The translations under genes were made by a program, and so were the position numbers. DNA of 64,000 bases from Dermatemys mawii (lineage: Eukaryota > Chordata > Testudines > Dermatemydidae), in contig ML677374.1 in NCBI GenBank assembly GCA_007922305.1, positions 10,644,492 through 10,708,491 on the forward strand, written 5' to 3'. Of the stretch, positions 23,165 through 35,550 are shown in pieces; the stretch's first letter is position 1; each line of letters starts with the position of its first letter. The notes beneath the pieces were generated by a model. It worked only from the letters and a program-made list of their open reading frames with translations, was not told where the DNA came from and made no database searches.

Positions 23165-25492
23165 CTAAACAGATGGGGGAAAATATTATTCAATAACAAG
23201 TTTTCACAAAATATTTTGGGAAAAAAAGAATTTAATTGTTAATCTGACATGAAATGTAGATACCATTTTACTCAGTTCAGCAATTTTCAAATTTGGAAGA
23301 TAAGAAGCACTTCTCGTTCTTACATGACCTGTGAACTCTATTTTCAAATGCACATTTTGAGTTGCATTTGGCATTTTGAGCCTACAGCTGGAATATGTGA
23401 TATCTGTGAAGCTAGCACTGTGGGGACCCCAGTTTAAAAAACACAGCAAACAAAACATTCAGGATGATTTAATCTCTTAAACTAAAACAGGACACAGATT
23501 ATAGTCTCCCACTGACAACACAGTGATTATAATTGTATTAATTAAGTACCCGATTAGTTCTAGCTGAAGAACTAGGTGGGCAGATCCTTTGGCTCACTGA
23601 AAACCCCATTATCATCAATGAGCTCCAGGTGGGGGAATAGTGTCTGTATGTGGAGTTGTCTTTATAGGATCAGGGCCTTCTGCAATTATTCTGACAACAG
23701 AATGAGTGTTTCATCTGAATTTGTTTAACAACAGTTTAGATCAGAATGCTCTGAAGATGGAAAAAAAGCTTTACAAACATTAACTAATTAATCCTATTAG
23801 GGAACATATGACCTAAAACAAAGAACACACCTGCTACTTGGTCCTTATTTATAATATTGAAGGAAATATATAAAGTGCTAGTTTGGTTAGATAGTATATA
23901 TCGAAATTAACTCAGTTTCCAATAAGACAGTTGCCAGCAGTAAGAAGCTCACAAATGCCAACATTTGTTTTCAAATAAACAAATCAGCTTAATCATACTA
24001 GGAAATTCTGACTTGATATTATTTTGGACTTTGTGGCGGATTAAGGAACAACACTGATTGGCTTTGAAGAGAATTAGGTCCTCAACTGGAGAGATGAAGA
24101 ACATCCCTCTGGGAAAAAGTATTTTGGAAATGAGGTTAGAATGTCCAACTTATTTGTACGAGCAAAGATCTGATCCTGAAAAAGCTTACTTTTTGGAATA
24201 GCAATTACTGCCAACAAGTGGAACTAAACATTAGCAGAATCATGCTCTAAATAAATAAATAAATAATTAAAAAGAAAGCTACTATCTTGTTTGAAACTTT
24301 TAGAAGGATTATAACAGAGCTCCGAATATAACAGTCAGACATCAGCAATTTAAAAGAAGTTCTTTGACCTCTGTGTTGTTTTTTTCCATCTACTGTATGT
24401 AAACAGGTGTTTTAAAAACAATAAAAGATTATGATGCTTTCCTTTCTCACTGGTCCAGGGAGTAGATGGTCCATGTGCAAAACAAATTAATCCTACTACA
24501 TTTTGCAGAATTTATTTGTTGGAAAGTGAAAATCCCCAAAAGGCATAGATTTTACTCAAACCTTTAGCTTTCTGAAGTGCATTATAATTAGAACTGGGCC
24601 AGATTTCTAACAACCAATTCTCTTTCAGAGAAAATCTGGCAATTTTGGACATTGATAAATATCTACAGGCTTGAATCTGCACGTTTCATCAGCATGTAGT
24701 GTTAGTCTGTTCACCTGAATTTATACGTATCTGAAATTCAGACAAATAAAAATGCAGACACCAGAAGGGGGGGGGGAGGCAAAAATTTGCAATTTTATCC
24801 AAAGCAAGATTCAGGGCCTCTAAGTATTTATAGCATAGTTAACAGAATAGAATATTTTACACTGAAGGCAAGCCTGTATATTAGTCATACAACTAGTATT
24901 GTGTTTTTCTTAACAGCACTGTTGTGCTCTAAACTTGGACGAATCTCTACAAATATTTGAAACAAACATTTGAAAATTCTAACAAACAAAAGAGGACTTT
25001 ATCAAATATCCTAGGAACATCACTACATGCCCTTTTTAGGGTAAAAACGATAAGATAATCTCAACCAAAAAAAAGTAGTCACTAAAAAAGAGGCCACAAT
25101 CATGATGTTACAAGAAATGATATCAAATACTCAACTTTTAATGTATGAGCAACTTGACTCCCTGGATGGAGCTATTTTGTATGTACACTCACACACTTAC
25201 TTTTGCTGAGGACCAAAACGTTGTTTAGGTTTTTTTTCATAAAGTGAATTACAATTAGTTTTGAAATAATAGGGTTTCTGGCACTGCAATGTACCAAGTA
25301 GTTTGACAGTTTTTTAGAAAAAAAGTTTTGAAAACTGTAGTTCCCTGTTAATCATACCAATCTTTGATTAAAAATGCAATTCAAATGGGATTGAATTAGA
25401 AGACTGCAAATGAACTCTTGCCTCTCTTAAAATTAATGTTTCCTACCATAGTAACAGTTTCAAAATTAGAGTAGTAAGGACAATGCACATAC
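23165..25492 (-). other. KCTD7: KCTD7 intron 2
   Basis: This is a 2,328-bp intron with a GTATGT donor and a GTTTAG acceptor on the minus strand. It contains an AAAT-type short run near 24249-24266 and a poly-G run near 24769-24777, and otherwise looks unique and AT-rich. Confidence 0.9.
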
Positions 25493-25662
25493 CCAAAGTA
25501 AGTTCCATCTCTGTCAATAAAATATCTGCCTTGAGCATCTGTTGGAATGTAGTGTCTTCCACTAAACATAGCAGCCAACATGGTATCTTCATAGCGTCTT
25601 AGTGTTGACAGCCTGGTAGCGAAATACATGCCTCCTACATTAAGCGGAACAACTTCTGGGAA
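25493..25662 (-). CDS. KCTD7: KCTD7 coding exon 2 (BTB/T1 domain)
   Basis: This 170-nt exon has acceptor TTGCTTTTCCAG (AG at 25664-25663) and donor TTTGG|GTATGT. It encodes residues 49-104: FPEVVPLNVGG, then FATRLSTLRRYEDTMLAAMF, then SGRHYIPTDAQGRYFIDRDG. This is the core of the BTB/T1 tetramerisation domain shared by KCTD proteins and Kv channels. Differences from human are conservative. The joins to exon 1 (LPQQ-FPEVV) and exon 3 (TYFG-DILNF) are in frame. Confidence 0.97.
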
Positions 25663-26339
25663 CTGGAAAAGCAATCATATTACTATTTAAAAATTATTCT
25701 GTGGTGCTTCACAAACATGTATATGACAAGATCCCTTGATCCATCCAGAGAAAAATCCCTGTGAAACACAGGATAAGATTACAGATCCAAGATGGCATAA
25801 AGATACTGTCTGCAAGGAGATCAAAGTCTGAGGGTTTAACAAAGAACAGAAGAAAAGGGAAAGGGAGATCTCCTGGCACAAAGGAAGAAGGAGACTCTTC
25901 CAAGTAGAGAGACACTGCATGAAAAGCAATAACCCAAGAGTGAAACACAGGTATAAAGGAAGCAGTTCAGAGAAAGAAATGAGTGGGTAACAACAACTTT
26001 TGGCAGATATAGGCTGAGGAAGAGTTGTGCTAAGTTTACAGGGTAAGAATTACTGATATTTATAATAGGGCAGCAAGCACTTCTCTTTCCAGTGTAGAAG
26101 ACAGCAGATAAAACCTCATGTGGATGAGGGGAGGGTATGGGTTTCGAGGGCAATACGCCTGGCTATCATGGAAAAAGGGAGTTTAGTTTAATTCACCAAG
26201 CTAGATGGCAATGGAAACTAAACTAGAAACTCTTAAGACTTCAGCACGTAGAATAAAGGATTCCCTGATGCGGTACAATGGAGGCTCGAATATAAACACC
26301 TCATCAGCTCAGATGAGAACAGTCTTACACCACTCTTAC
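25663..26339 (-). other. KCTD7: KCTD7 intron 1
   Basis: This is a 677-bp intron with a GTAAGA donor and a TTTTCCAG acceptor on the minus strand. It is unusually short for this gene and contains no recognised repeat. The open frames inside it are incidental. Confidence 0.9.
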
Positions 26340-26509
26340 CTGCTGAGGCAGCAGAGGCAGCGAGTGCTCTGCCTGAGTTGCAGTAGGAGTGGCAGGGTCT
26401 TGGAAATCATCCTCTGCATCTGAACTCGACATGGCATCGTCCAGCTTTCCACTGGCTTTGTTCTGCCCTGTGACTACCACCATCCCTCTGGCTCTTGTAA
26501 CCAGGTCTG
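26340..26509 (-). CDS. KCTD7: KCTD7 exon with start codon (CDS 26340-26483)
   Basis: The start codon is at 26483-26481 and the 48-residue coding part begins MVVVTGQNKASG, continuing AMSSSDAEDDF and DPATPTATQAEHSLPLLPQQ, as in human KCTD7. The donor is CAG|GTAAGA (GT at 26339-26338). An upstream methionine in the same frame (26552) is not used in known KCTD7, and a good acceptor, TGTCTGCCCAG (AG at 26511-26510), lies between it and the MVVV start, so the exon plausibly starts at 26509 with 26 nt of 5' UTR. The exon is only moderately GC-rich and does not sit in a CpG island, which suggests a separate upstream non-coding exon. Confidence 0.93.
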
Positions 26510-28379
26510 CTGGGCAGACAGCCGTGGCAATGCTAAATGAGACAAGACCCAAATTATCTGGATACTTTCCCTACCAGCTGCAGACAATCACAGAGCTGAC
26601 CGAGATACATAATTGTCCTGCTTTATACAAATAATTTGACACTGTTATTATTGGGAAGTGAATCATTATAAGGATGATTATTATTGCGCTGTGAGTTAAG
26701 CTCACAGATGCACATATATCTGGAGGAATGCAGTCTGCCCAGCAGTGCCAGGAAACCTCCTTGTCAGACCCAGAGCAGGAGAATCCCTGCCACTGGCTGA
26801 ATAAAATGCTGATTTTCATTCGCTGCCCAATTCAGTGTCTGATTAGCTTAGTTCTTTTCAGCAGCAGAGCTGTCATTTCCCAACTGAATTCCAACTAGCT
26901 ATTGGTTCGCCTGCTGCTAAATTGCAATTGGCTGTTGGCAGAGTTGAGTTCTGAAAGCTGTTGTCTTATTGGTTGGACTGTGCCATAGTAATCCCTTCAT
27001 TGTTTACAATAATGTAGTCAAGTCATTTAATCATCTTGCATCTTTCAAAGCAGTTTTGGCTCTGCTGTGTGTTTGTGCTGTAGCTTCAGATGCTTACAGC
27101 AGGGCTTTCTGCACATTGTGCCTCACCTGAAGGCTTCTGGTGCAGTTCTAACTCATGTAAAATGTTAACCCCAAAAAACAAGCTAAAAATGTAGCATTCT
27201 AACCACAAACATGTTGATCAAGTTTCTGTGAATTGAGTCTCACACTGTTGTGAACTTACACTAATGCAGCATGATGTGGATAACAAAGGCCCATCGCATG
27301 CAGCAGAAAAGCAAGGCCAATCAGATGGAAATATTGTGCTCTCTTCTGTGCAGTGTGTGGGGGAGTTAGTAGGGGAGGGAGCAGGGAAGTCAGCAGGCAC
27401 CAGTGAATCCTCCTCTTCTGCCACCATTCTCTACACTTTGTTTTCTCACTGTGGTCTTTTGCTCCTATAAATACTTGTGTACATACTGCAAGTGGAAAAA
27501 CACCACAGCTCAAACACCTTCTTTTAGATTTCTAGCAATGCATTAAACATACACCTGTGTTATCCTAACATTTGTGATAGTATCACGTAAGTTTGTAGCT
27601 GGTTTTCACATTGGTATTATGCTGGGCCAGATACTGGTATTTTGTCATGAACGGGGCTGTTCAAAGCAGCAAGCATCACTCCAAGATTAGGATCTTTGTT
27701 TACAAGTTCTCTCACACACATTGGCATTCTAGCCTCATTTCCAACACAGTCTCATCAACCCTCCAGCTTGGGTACTGAATTCCCTTCAAAGCTCATCACC
27801 ACTGCTCCTCAGTCTATCAGAAAGTGAAGTACAGAAACTTAGCAGTACCTGTAAACTGTATTATTAAACAGTTTTGATGTCCATTTCACAGAAAAAAGGT
27901 GACCACTAGCCTCTCCCACAACAATTTAGCCCTTTAAAGTGAGCTACCATCTGTTTCCACCCCACATCCCTACTGTTTCTGGGTGGGGGAGTACAAGTTC
28001 CTGGAGTCTTTTCTCCATTCTCAGATCCTGTCTGCAGTAGTCCTTCAGCACCTTGCACTTCAAGCGTCTCTTGTTTTTAAGCTTCTTCATTAACAGTGAT
28101 CTGTTTCCTTATCCAATGTCACTTCTTTATCAAAGCCAGGCTGCTCACAGGTAACAGATACCAGCACTGAGTTCTTTAAAAAAAATAATTATAGTAATAA
28201 ATATGACCAAAACATTTACCTGATGGGGAGTGAGAGAACTGACTTTACCCTCTCCCGCCTGACCAAAAACAACCCTAATTCTGGACCAGATATCCTTGAT
28301 GGTGTCCACATATGTCTACAATAGCCTTAAAAAAAAAAAACCTGCCATGATTAGCACCACCAGTGTCAGATATAGCAGC

Positions 28380-28470
28380 CCAAGGTCACAGAGGGGGTCT
28401 GTGGCAGAACAGGTAATTGAAGCTAGGTTTCCCAAGTTAGCGCCCTAACCATTGAAACATTATTTCTGTA
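28380..28470 (+). repeat. MIR-like SINE fragment
   Basis: The 3' MIR core is visible: CCCAAGGTCACAGAGGGGGT, CTGTGGCAGAACAGGTAATT, and GCGCCCTAACCATTG. Confidence 0.6.
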
Positions 28471-28571
28471 GAAGAGTTTCAACCACCATCTAATGGTTAC
28501 TTAGCAGGTTATGTGAAGTGGAGTATAGTGATTGACTCCTGATCCCAGTGGGATCCCATCAGACACTGTAA

Positions 28572-28884
28572 CAGGAGTTGGCAACCTTTCACAAGTGGTG
28601 TGCTGAGTCTTCATTTCTTCACTCTAATTTAAGGGTTCGCATGCCAGTAATACATTTTAACATTTTTAGAAGGTCTCTTTCTGTAAGTCTATAATATAGA
28701 ACTAAACTATTATAAAGTATGCAAAGTAAATAAGGTTTTTAAAATGTTTAAGAAGCTTCATTTAAAATTAAATTAAAATGCAGAGCCCCCTGGACCGGTG
28801 GCCAGGACCCAGGCAGTGTGAGTGCCACTGAAAAACAGCTCGCATGCTGAAGGCAGCACACATGCCATAGGTTGCCTACCCCTG
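28572..28884. mobile_element. Complete hAT MITE
   Basis: The 313-bp element begins CAGGAGTTGGCAACCTTTC and ends ATAGGTTGCCTACCCCTG, imperfect inverted repeats. It is flanked by CACTGTAA (28564-28571) and CACTATAG (28885-28892), an 8-bp target duplication with two mismatches. The interior (TGGTGTGCTGAGTCTTCATT, GCAGAGCCCCCTGGACCGGT) matches a MITE I recognise as frequent in turtle genomes. Confidence 0.85.
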
Positions 28885-29037
28885 CACTATAGTGATAGAC
28901 ACAGTGCAAGAACCCACACATAATAGAATTTAAACATTAAAAAAAAAACCCCACCAAAACTAGCACCTTGTCAGCAATCTCAGCAGAAAGGCCAATGATT
29001 GAATGTTTGCAGTGCTGTTCTAGCCATGCTGGGCCCA

Positions 29038-29290
29038 GGACATTAGAGAGACAAGGTGACTGAGGTAATATCTTTTACTGGACCAACTAGTGCCAGTGAA
29101 TGAGACATGCTTTTGAATTTACGCAAAGCTCTTTTTCAGGTCTGGGAAAGGTACTCAGAGTGTCACGGCTAAATACAAGGATGGAACAAATCATGAGTTA
29201 ACACGTTGCAAAAGACTATTCCAGGTGCAGTGGGCAGTTAATATTAATGAGTAATGATTTAACAGACATAGACATTGAACTACCTTCTAG
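29038..29290. repeat. Dispersed repeat, same family as 40848-41775
   Basis: It shares an ordered set of stretches with the copy at 40848: AGAGAGACAAGGTG, GAGGTAATATCTTTTA, GGACCAA, GGTCTGGGAAAGGTACTCAG, AGTGTCACGGCTAAATACAA and GGTGCAGTGGGCAGTTAATA. This copy is uninterrupted where the other carries an insertion, so it serves as an empty site. Confidence 0.75.
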
Positions 29291-32200
29291 AGGTGAGTTT
29301 ACACCTCCCGCTCAGGTTTGAGGGATGCTAGCAGGGTGGTGTAGAAAAAACTGCCATTGCTGCCTCCCATACTATATCTGTCCTGCAGCTGGAGAACTGC
29401 AGTCTCCATGGGTTGTCAGGCCAACACCTCTCACTGGCACTAGCTTCCATTAATCCCCAACCCCCTAAAACAGGTGTTTTTAGAAAGACTGAACAAAAAT
29501 GAAAGCATGGCTTATAATAGCAACAGCCACTTCAGTGTCTTTCTGACAGAAACTGCAACAGATGCAAACAATCAAAATATGTGTTTCATGAAGCAAGCAA
29601 CTGGCTTCTATTTCTTCTGAAAAGGAAACAATTTCTCTGCCAGCTGATTTACTGCAAACAGAATGGACCCTCAACCAGCCCCAGACTACACAATTTATTT
29701 AAAAATATATTTTTTTAAACTAAGACAATCCAACTTCAGTTACACAGAGGATATGGCCTCTGAAAATAGAAAATGAGTTTGTTGCTTTATCAGACTGTAG
29801 TGGTTTTTTTGGTCTGACAGAAAGGTCTGGCCTAGACCTTGCCATATATTACTCATATGCACAATAAGAAACATCTGCGCTGTAAATGGTAGAAATGGGC
29901 ACTGACTGCAATTAGAAAAACATCTTAGAACTACAAAGATGATGAATTTTCATTACATAACCCCCATTTTCATCACGATATAAAATGCACTGGCAAATAT
30001 ATGGAAGTGGAAGGACTTGTCTTTGGCAATTATTGTAAATGTTGTTATGAAATAAAGACCTATTTTTAGACCGAATACAACTGATACTCAAAAGATATGT
30101 GCACTGCACATACCCTAAAATGCACATTAACAAGAGTGTTCAAGCTAAAAAGAATTTTGGTAGGGACTCCTTCAATGACAATTTCTTCACATGCCTAAAC
30201 CTGCACAGTAGCTTGCAGGAGCCTTCAGCTGCATGGTTACATTTTGCACAGTGCCACACCAGGATTTTCAATCTTATTTACATGTAATGTATTATTTACA
30301 ATGTTGTAATTTGAAAGCCAGTGCTTTGGCTGCTATATTCCCAGTTCTTATCTCACAGAAGAGAGATAATAATGTACAGTTATTACTGATAAGCGCTTAT
30401 TATGCACATTTCTCAGGGGACTCCCAAAACTTTCAGATCATTGGAGTCTGTTTTGAATTAACAAAATTCAGTTTCTATATGTATGTCAGATTCAGGGAGA
30501 CAGAATGAATTTTGGATCATCATGGAATATCATCATTTGTGAAGTACAAATAGCGACAATATCTCATTAAAAATTCCCTCTCTCCAATAAAGAAAGGGTT
30601 TGAGAAGGAGGCATTATTGGGAGTGTTTGTCTGCTACTTCCCTACTCCATCTCCAATGGCCTTTATCAACTTTTAATATTCAAACTTTAAAAGAAAAAAA
30701 TGTTAGAGAAAAATAAAAGTATGCTTCTATCCAGACATATAATAGCAATCAAACAGTGACAGTCCATCATTCTGTTATTTAAGGATCAATTTTCACTAGT
30801 TATCAGTCAAAGGAAAAATTGGCAGAACCTCTCCCAGTTGATTCTAATCTGGTAAATAATGATATTAGCTTAGTCCCTGTTGTTTAGTTATAGGATTACT
30901 CACAGCGATAACGTTCAAACTTTGAACCCAATTTTGAAACATGAGCACCTATATCTAGGAGCCTAGTTTTCCAGGTTTATTTCCATTCTGCCTCTAAAAT
31001 GAGTATTTAATATGCTTCCATAGCATCCTGTTTGACTGTTCAGTTGTGGAATTTGGTGTTCTCATTTAGGCACCCAAGTTTGAAAACCTTGGCTACAAAA
31101 CTAGCATTTCCATTTGAACTTTCCAGCAATACAATTGCCTCAATAGTGAAGCTCAGTGTACATCATCAGAGCCCAAGAACAAGGATGTGTAATAACATTT
31201 ATTTTGTCTTTTTGAATAGGTGAACATATTGATTTTGTTAGTAACATGTTTCAGTCAGTGAAAGAAGATGAATACTCAAATAAATTATCAGAAGAAAATA
31301 ATTATATTATTTTGTTTAACCTGCGTTTTGATGTTCATTTATAGGCAGCTGAAGTTTTGTCTAAAGCTGCTTCATTTCCTGCTCACCCTCAGACATCCCT
31401 GCATGCAATGGACTAGTGACATCACTGTCACTGTTGACCAGCACTGGAACAAGAAGTCTGCCTAAAAGAAAAAAGATAAGCATATCTTTCTGAAGAGTGG
31501 TTACACTTTGATTCTCAGGCACTAAGCCAATGCTCTTCTTGTGTTTGGGTTCATAGCAGTGCAGGGGAATAAATAATTTGCTCCCAAACTCCTCTCCCCT
31601 TCAAAAATCCTGATTTAATTATTTAACTGATAAATATTTTCATTATTTTAAAAAAATATGTTCGCATTAGGTTTTGTAATTTTTTTTTTAAAAAAAGCAT
31701 AAAACAAATTTTGGACCTAAATTAAATAACTGGGGCCTCTTTAATTTTCCAAGAACATCATACTAAGGCCAAATCTAGTAAATAAAATTAATGGAGATAC
31801 TTCATTAATAGGATGCATCATTGTTCTAAATTAGGCATCAGATACCTTAGCCCCATCTAATTAATTCAATTATAAAGGAATATCCTCCCAATTTACAAAT
31901 TGCTTTTCCACTTAGTGGACAAGATTACTTCCCCATAACTGGTTAACTGACATTTTCTCCCTAGATACGTGTTTTTTCTAATCTCATAGTTACTGAATGA
32001 GCCTGTTTTGCTAGTTTTGTTTCATTCTCTAGGTAAGACAACATTCCTAGTACTGTCTCATTTTCTATTACCACCCAGATTGGAGGAGGAGTATGTGTAG
32101 TGTTTCATGCAACTGCTATCATAACTGCTGTTTTCTCAGACTGGTTTAAATAACTGCTTCTGAGGCAGAGTACTCCTGAGATATGGTGTCAGTCAAGTTA

Positions 32201-33849
32201 TGTACATGAAAAATGATATAATAAAGTGTATAATCCAGTATCAATTGTGAAGTTAACACAAGGAATCAGTTAGCCTGTTCATTTTACAACCCTATTTACA
32301 AAGCACTGCTATTCAAATGTAAAAAAGTATTCTGCGCTGAATTTTACAAGGATTTAGAAGTTTTCAAGGGAACCTTGGTTTTTCCAGGGACAGAACGCTG
32401 TGCATGGCTGAACAGCAGCCCACTGGGAGATCAGGAGTAATTTTTGAAATGAGTCCCATATGGTCAAGGGTTTGTATGTACTGATCAGAGAAGAGAAATT
32501 GGCAGAGAAAATTTATAATCTGAGAAAGGAAAGCTGCCCCTAAACAAAAGAAAGAATATTCTCAAACAGCAAAGGAACCCCTGAGATGTGGTAATCAGAA
32601 AGTTTAACATGTCAATAATCTAACTGATTGTAAATATAAAGGCCTGGGTACATTAGACATGCTTAGCAAAAGACAAAAGGGTATCTTGCACACATAGCAT
32701 GAATTAGTTCCGTCTGGTTGGACCAGGAGGAACAGTTTAAAACAAAGACATACTATGTAGGTGGATATGACTGGAAGCAGCATCACTAGCAGTAAGCTCC
32801 CTAAGTGGGAAATTGCATTGAAAAGTAGAGGTTATCCAAACTAACCAGAGGATGCCGGAGAACAGATTAAATCTGCCTGTGTGTATTGCCCACTCTGTAC
32901 TTGCTGACAGTAACAATGACTAACACCAGAAGCCTGCACATTGTCCACTTCAACAGCTCTCCCTACAAAACTATTTTTCTCACCTGACATGTTGAGACTT
33001 CCAGTCTTTAGGAGCAGCACTGTTTGTAAGAGTCAAGAATGGGCAGCGCAAGTGACAACCACTTTTATGCCACCTGGTGGCAATATTCCAAAGTAACCAG
33101 TTTTGTGTCTTGTATAAAACACCTGTTGCAGCCCTATCCGTCATCTCGAGAGAATCTTTCCCCTCTTGCTAGGCAGTTTTGGGAATACTGCTCTAAGCTT
33201 GAAGAATTTTGCTGTGTGTTTCAGTTAGGCCTACAGAGTTTCAATTTTGATTTTTGTTACCCCCTTGCAACTTTCCTCATTTAGAGGCTTGGAAGTGACA
33301 GTTTTTTTGAGAACCAAAATAAACAGCTACCTGCCAAAACTACACCCAGCACCCCAGTATGTAGGTGTCTACCAGTGGGCTGCTATATCTTTTATCAATT
33401 ACAAAAGCACTACTGGATCTACCCCTCTATCTGCAGGTAGAAAACATCCCTGGTAAATGACTCGGATTACACCCAGGTGGAGAAAGGCACTCACTGCACC
33501 ACAGAACCCCCTCCTGTCCCCCAAATACATGCAGGTGAAGAGTGCCCTGCAGTGGGGTGGGTAGCAGCTGTAAAGGTCCCTGCGCCAGGCTTTGGGGATG
33601 GGAGGGGAGACTCCACACAGATCTTCATCATTTCAGGAGCCCTGTCTGAGGCGGAACCGCCCCCCCCCCACATTGGGGAGGGAGCAATCACCAGGGATGT
33701 GCACCCCCACCCTCCCGGGGTGCTCAGCTGGCCCAGCCCTGGGGTAACCGCCAGCCCAGAAAACCCCTCACTTCTGAGTCTGCCACAACCCCTTATAGGG
33801 GAGGTCAGTGGGGGTGGGCACACGCATTCCCCCCCCCCCCCGTTGGGCA

Positions 33850-34350
33850 CGGCCCCCGGCTGGGCACAGATGGGCCGTGGTCTCTTCCCCCTGCCCGGGA
33901 AGGCTCCCAGCTAGCGCCGGGGGCGCCCCTCGCGCCCCCCACCCCCAACGGACGGAGCTGCCAGCGCGCGCCCCCCTCACCTGCGGCAGCGACTCCCCAG
34001 CTGCGGAGGCCGTTGAAGGGATGCGCGGCCCCGCCTCCAACCCCTCAACTCTACGTGCCGCGTCACGCGCTCCGCCCCTCCGCGCCCCTCGGACCGGCCG
34101 AAGGGCAGGGCCCGAGGAGGGGGCGTGGCCTGTCCCCTCATGGGCGGGCCTGGGGGCGGGATCCCCCCCGCCGCAGTGAGCCCGGGCGTGGGCGGTGGGC
34201 GGGGTTTTGCTGCAGAGCGCGGTGACGAGCGGGGTCGCCCGGCACCCAGGAGGGAAGTCGAGCAAGGGCGCCGCTGAAGCAGAGCAATGGTACAGCCCGC
34301 CAAAGCAGCAGCCGCCCCTCGCGTTACCGTGCCGGCCAGGTCGCTGACCC
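33850..34350 (-). promoter_or_regulatory. KCTD7: CpG island; candidate KCTD7 promoter and non-coding exon 1
   Basis: This is a dense CpG block with repeated GGGCGGG boxes at about 34142-34160 and 34188-34206. It contains a strong minus-strand donor, GCTGCCGCAG|GTGAGG (last exon base 33981). The nearest downstream acceptor belonging to a gene on that strand is the one before the KCTD7 start codon at 26509. No other promoter-like island lies between TPST1 and KCTD7. I infer it is the KCTD7 promoter; a separate non-coding RNA or bidirectional use cannot be excluded. A C/G-rich flank with poly-C runs extends to about 33650. Confidence 0.6.
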
Positions 34351-34417
34351 GGGACTATTTACACCTCTGACCCCCCGCAGCCTTCTTGTCCATATGTGCT
34401 AACAATTAGTGCCTGTC

Positions 34418-34787
34418 TAGGGTGACCAGACGTCCCGATTTTAGGGGACTTGTCTCGCGTCCCAACCGTACATCGGTCCGGACGCCCTTTTTGTCTCGCT
34501 ATTGGGACCGCAGGAGGCCAGGCACAGTGCGCACATCGGCCCCAGGCAGGCAGAGAGGCGGGTGTGTGGATAAGGGTCGGGGCAGTCAAGGGGATAGGAA
34601 GGGTACTAGGGAGGCAGTTAGTCTGGGGGGTCTCAGGAGGGGGCAGTCAGGGGACAAGGAGCAGGGGGCAAGTGGCAGTTCTGAGGGGGTAGTCAGGTGG
34701 CAGGAAATGGGAGGGACTGGGTGGGGGCAGGGCTAGGGCAGAGCTTCCCCTGTTGTCTTTTTTGATTGTTGAAATATGGTAACCCTA
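34418..34787. mobile_element. Inverted-repeat DNA element flanked by TA
   Basis: The element starts TAGGGTGACCAGACGTCCCG and ends ATATGGTAACCCTA, so GGGTGACCA is matched by TGGTAACCC with TA at both outer ends. This fits a Tc1/mariner-type (Tigger-like) TA target or a palindromic end. The GC-rich interior contains CAGTCAGGGGACAAGGAGCA, also found in the hAT element at 15339. It abuts the CpG island and is followed by a short CA repeat (34792-34807). Confidence 0.7.
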
Positions 34788-34814
34788 TCATACACACACA
34801 CACACAGTGTGTAC

Positions 34815-34935
34815 CTAAATAAGATGAGGAAGACTTGTGGCACCTTAGAGACTAATCGGTTTATTTCAGCATAAGCTTTCCTGGGCTACAGCTCACTTCA
34901 TCGGATGCATAGAATGGCACAGAAATAAGATGCAT
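34815..34935. repeat. SINE-like dispersed repeat, copy A
   Basis: The copy contains GACTTGTGGCACCTTAGAGA, GGTTTATTTCAGCATAAGCT, GGGCTACAGCTCACTTCATC and GGATGCATAGAATGG. This family is very common in turtles and related reptiles. I recognise it but do not assign a formal name. Confidence 0.75.
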
Positions 34936-35233
34936 TCATACACCCAGAAAGCAAAAGAAAGTTGTACATTAGCATACCAATTCTAAGAGGATGTTTAATT
35001 TGGATAGGCTATTATCAGCAGAAGAAAAGAAATACTTTTGAAATGGAATCTCTGACTGACAGGAGATAAGAACTACTGAAGGTAAATTAACTAGGGAAAT
35101 GCAATCAGTTAGTATAATGAGAGAGCCATCCACAATCCCTCTTTAGCCCTTACTTTGTCTTCGCTATGATTACATGCTAAACCGGATTTCAAAAACAGGA
35201 TTTCATACAGTCCTTTTCAAAGTCACCCTCTGT

Positions 35234-35360
35234 GAAGAAAGAACAACGAGGAGTCCTTGTGGCACCTTACAGACTAACACATTTATTTGGGTATAAGCTT
35301 TCGGGGGCTAGAACCCACTTCATCAAATGCATGGAGCGGAAAATACAGAAGCAGGTATAA
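35234..35360. repeat. SINE-like dispersed repeat, copy B
   Basis: The same family as copy A in a different subfamily: GAACAACGAGGAGTCCTTGT, GGCACCTTACAGACTAACAC, TTATTTGGGTATAAGCTTTC, AACCCACTTCATCAAATGCA. It has the same orientation as copy A. Confidence 0.75.
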
Positions 35361-35550
35361 ATACATGAATGACCTTTACATATGACAGTTATACATAGGC
35401 ATGTAAATGCATGTAAAGGATCACTTGCAATAAGTACAATATTTACAAGTCAAATGAGGACAGCATCTTTTGTGTAAGAGCCTTTTTAAAGCGCCATCAG
35501 GTAGAGTCAAAAATATTCTACATCACTCACTGCATGGTTAACGGTTTAAG

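Larger units (their letters stand above)
26510..33980 (-). other. KCTD7: Candidate KCTD7 5'-UTR intron
   Basis: This is about 7.5 kb between the acceptor before the KCTD7 start-codon exon and a CAG|GTGAGG donor in the CpG island at 34 kb. Recognised contents are a MIR fragment (28380-28470), an intact hAT MITE (28572-28884) and a dispersed repeat (29038-29290). The rest is unique. Its status as an intron depends on the inferred upstream exon. Confidence 0.5.

Noticed and set aside
26484..26552. Upstream methionine in frame with KCTD7 (adding 23 residues)
   Set aside because: Known KCTD7 starts at MVVVTG, and a good splice acceptor lies between the two methionines, so the upstream ATG is probably intronic.
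33039..33284. 81-codon plus-strand frame with a protein-like look
   Set aside because: No homology, splice sites or conservation evidence, and its length is within chance expectation for this window.
33477..34736. Multiple frames around 33.5-34.7 kb
   Set aside because: They fall in the CpG island with poly-C runs and in the TA-flanked element. The proline/glycine/arginine-rich translations are typical of GC-rich noise.
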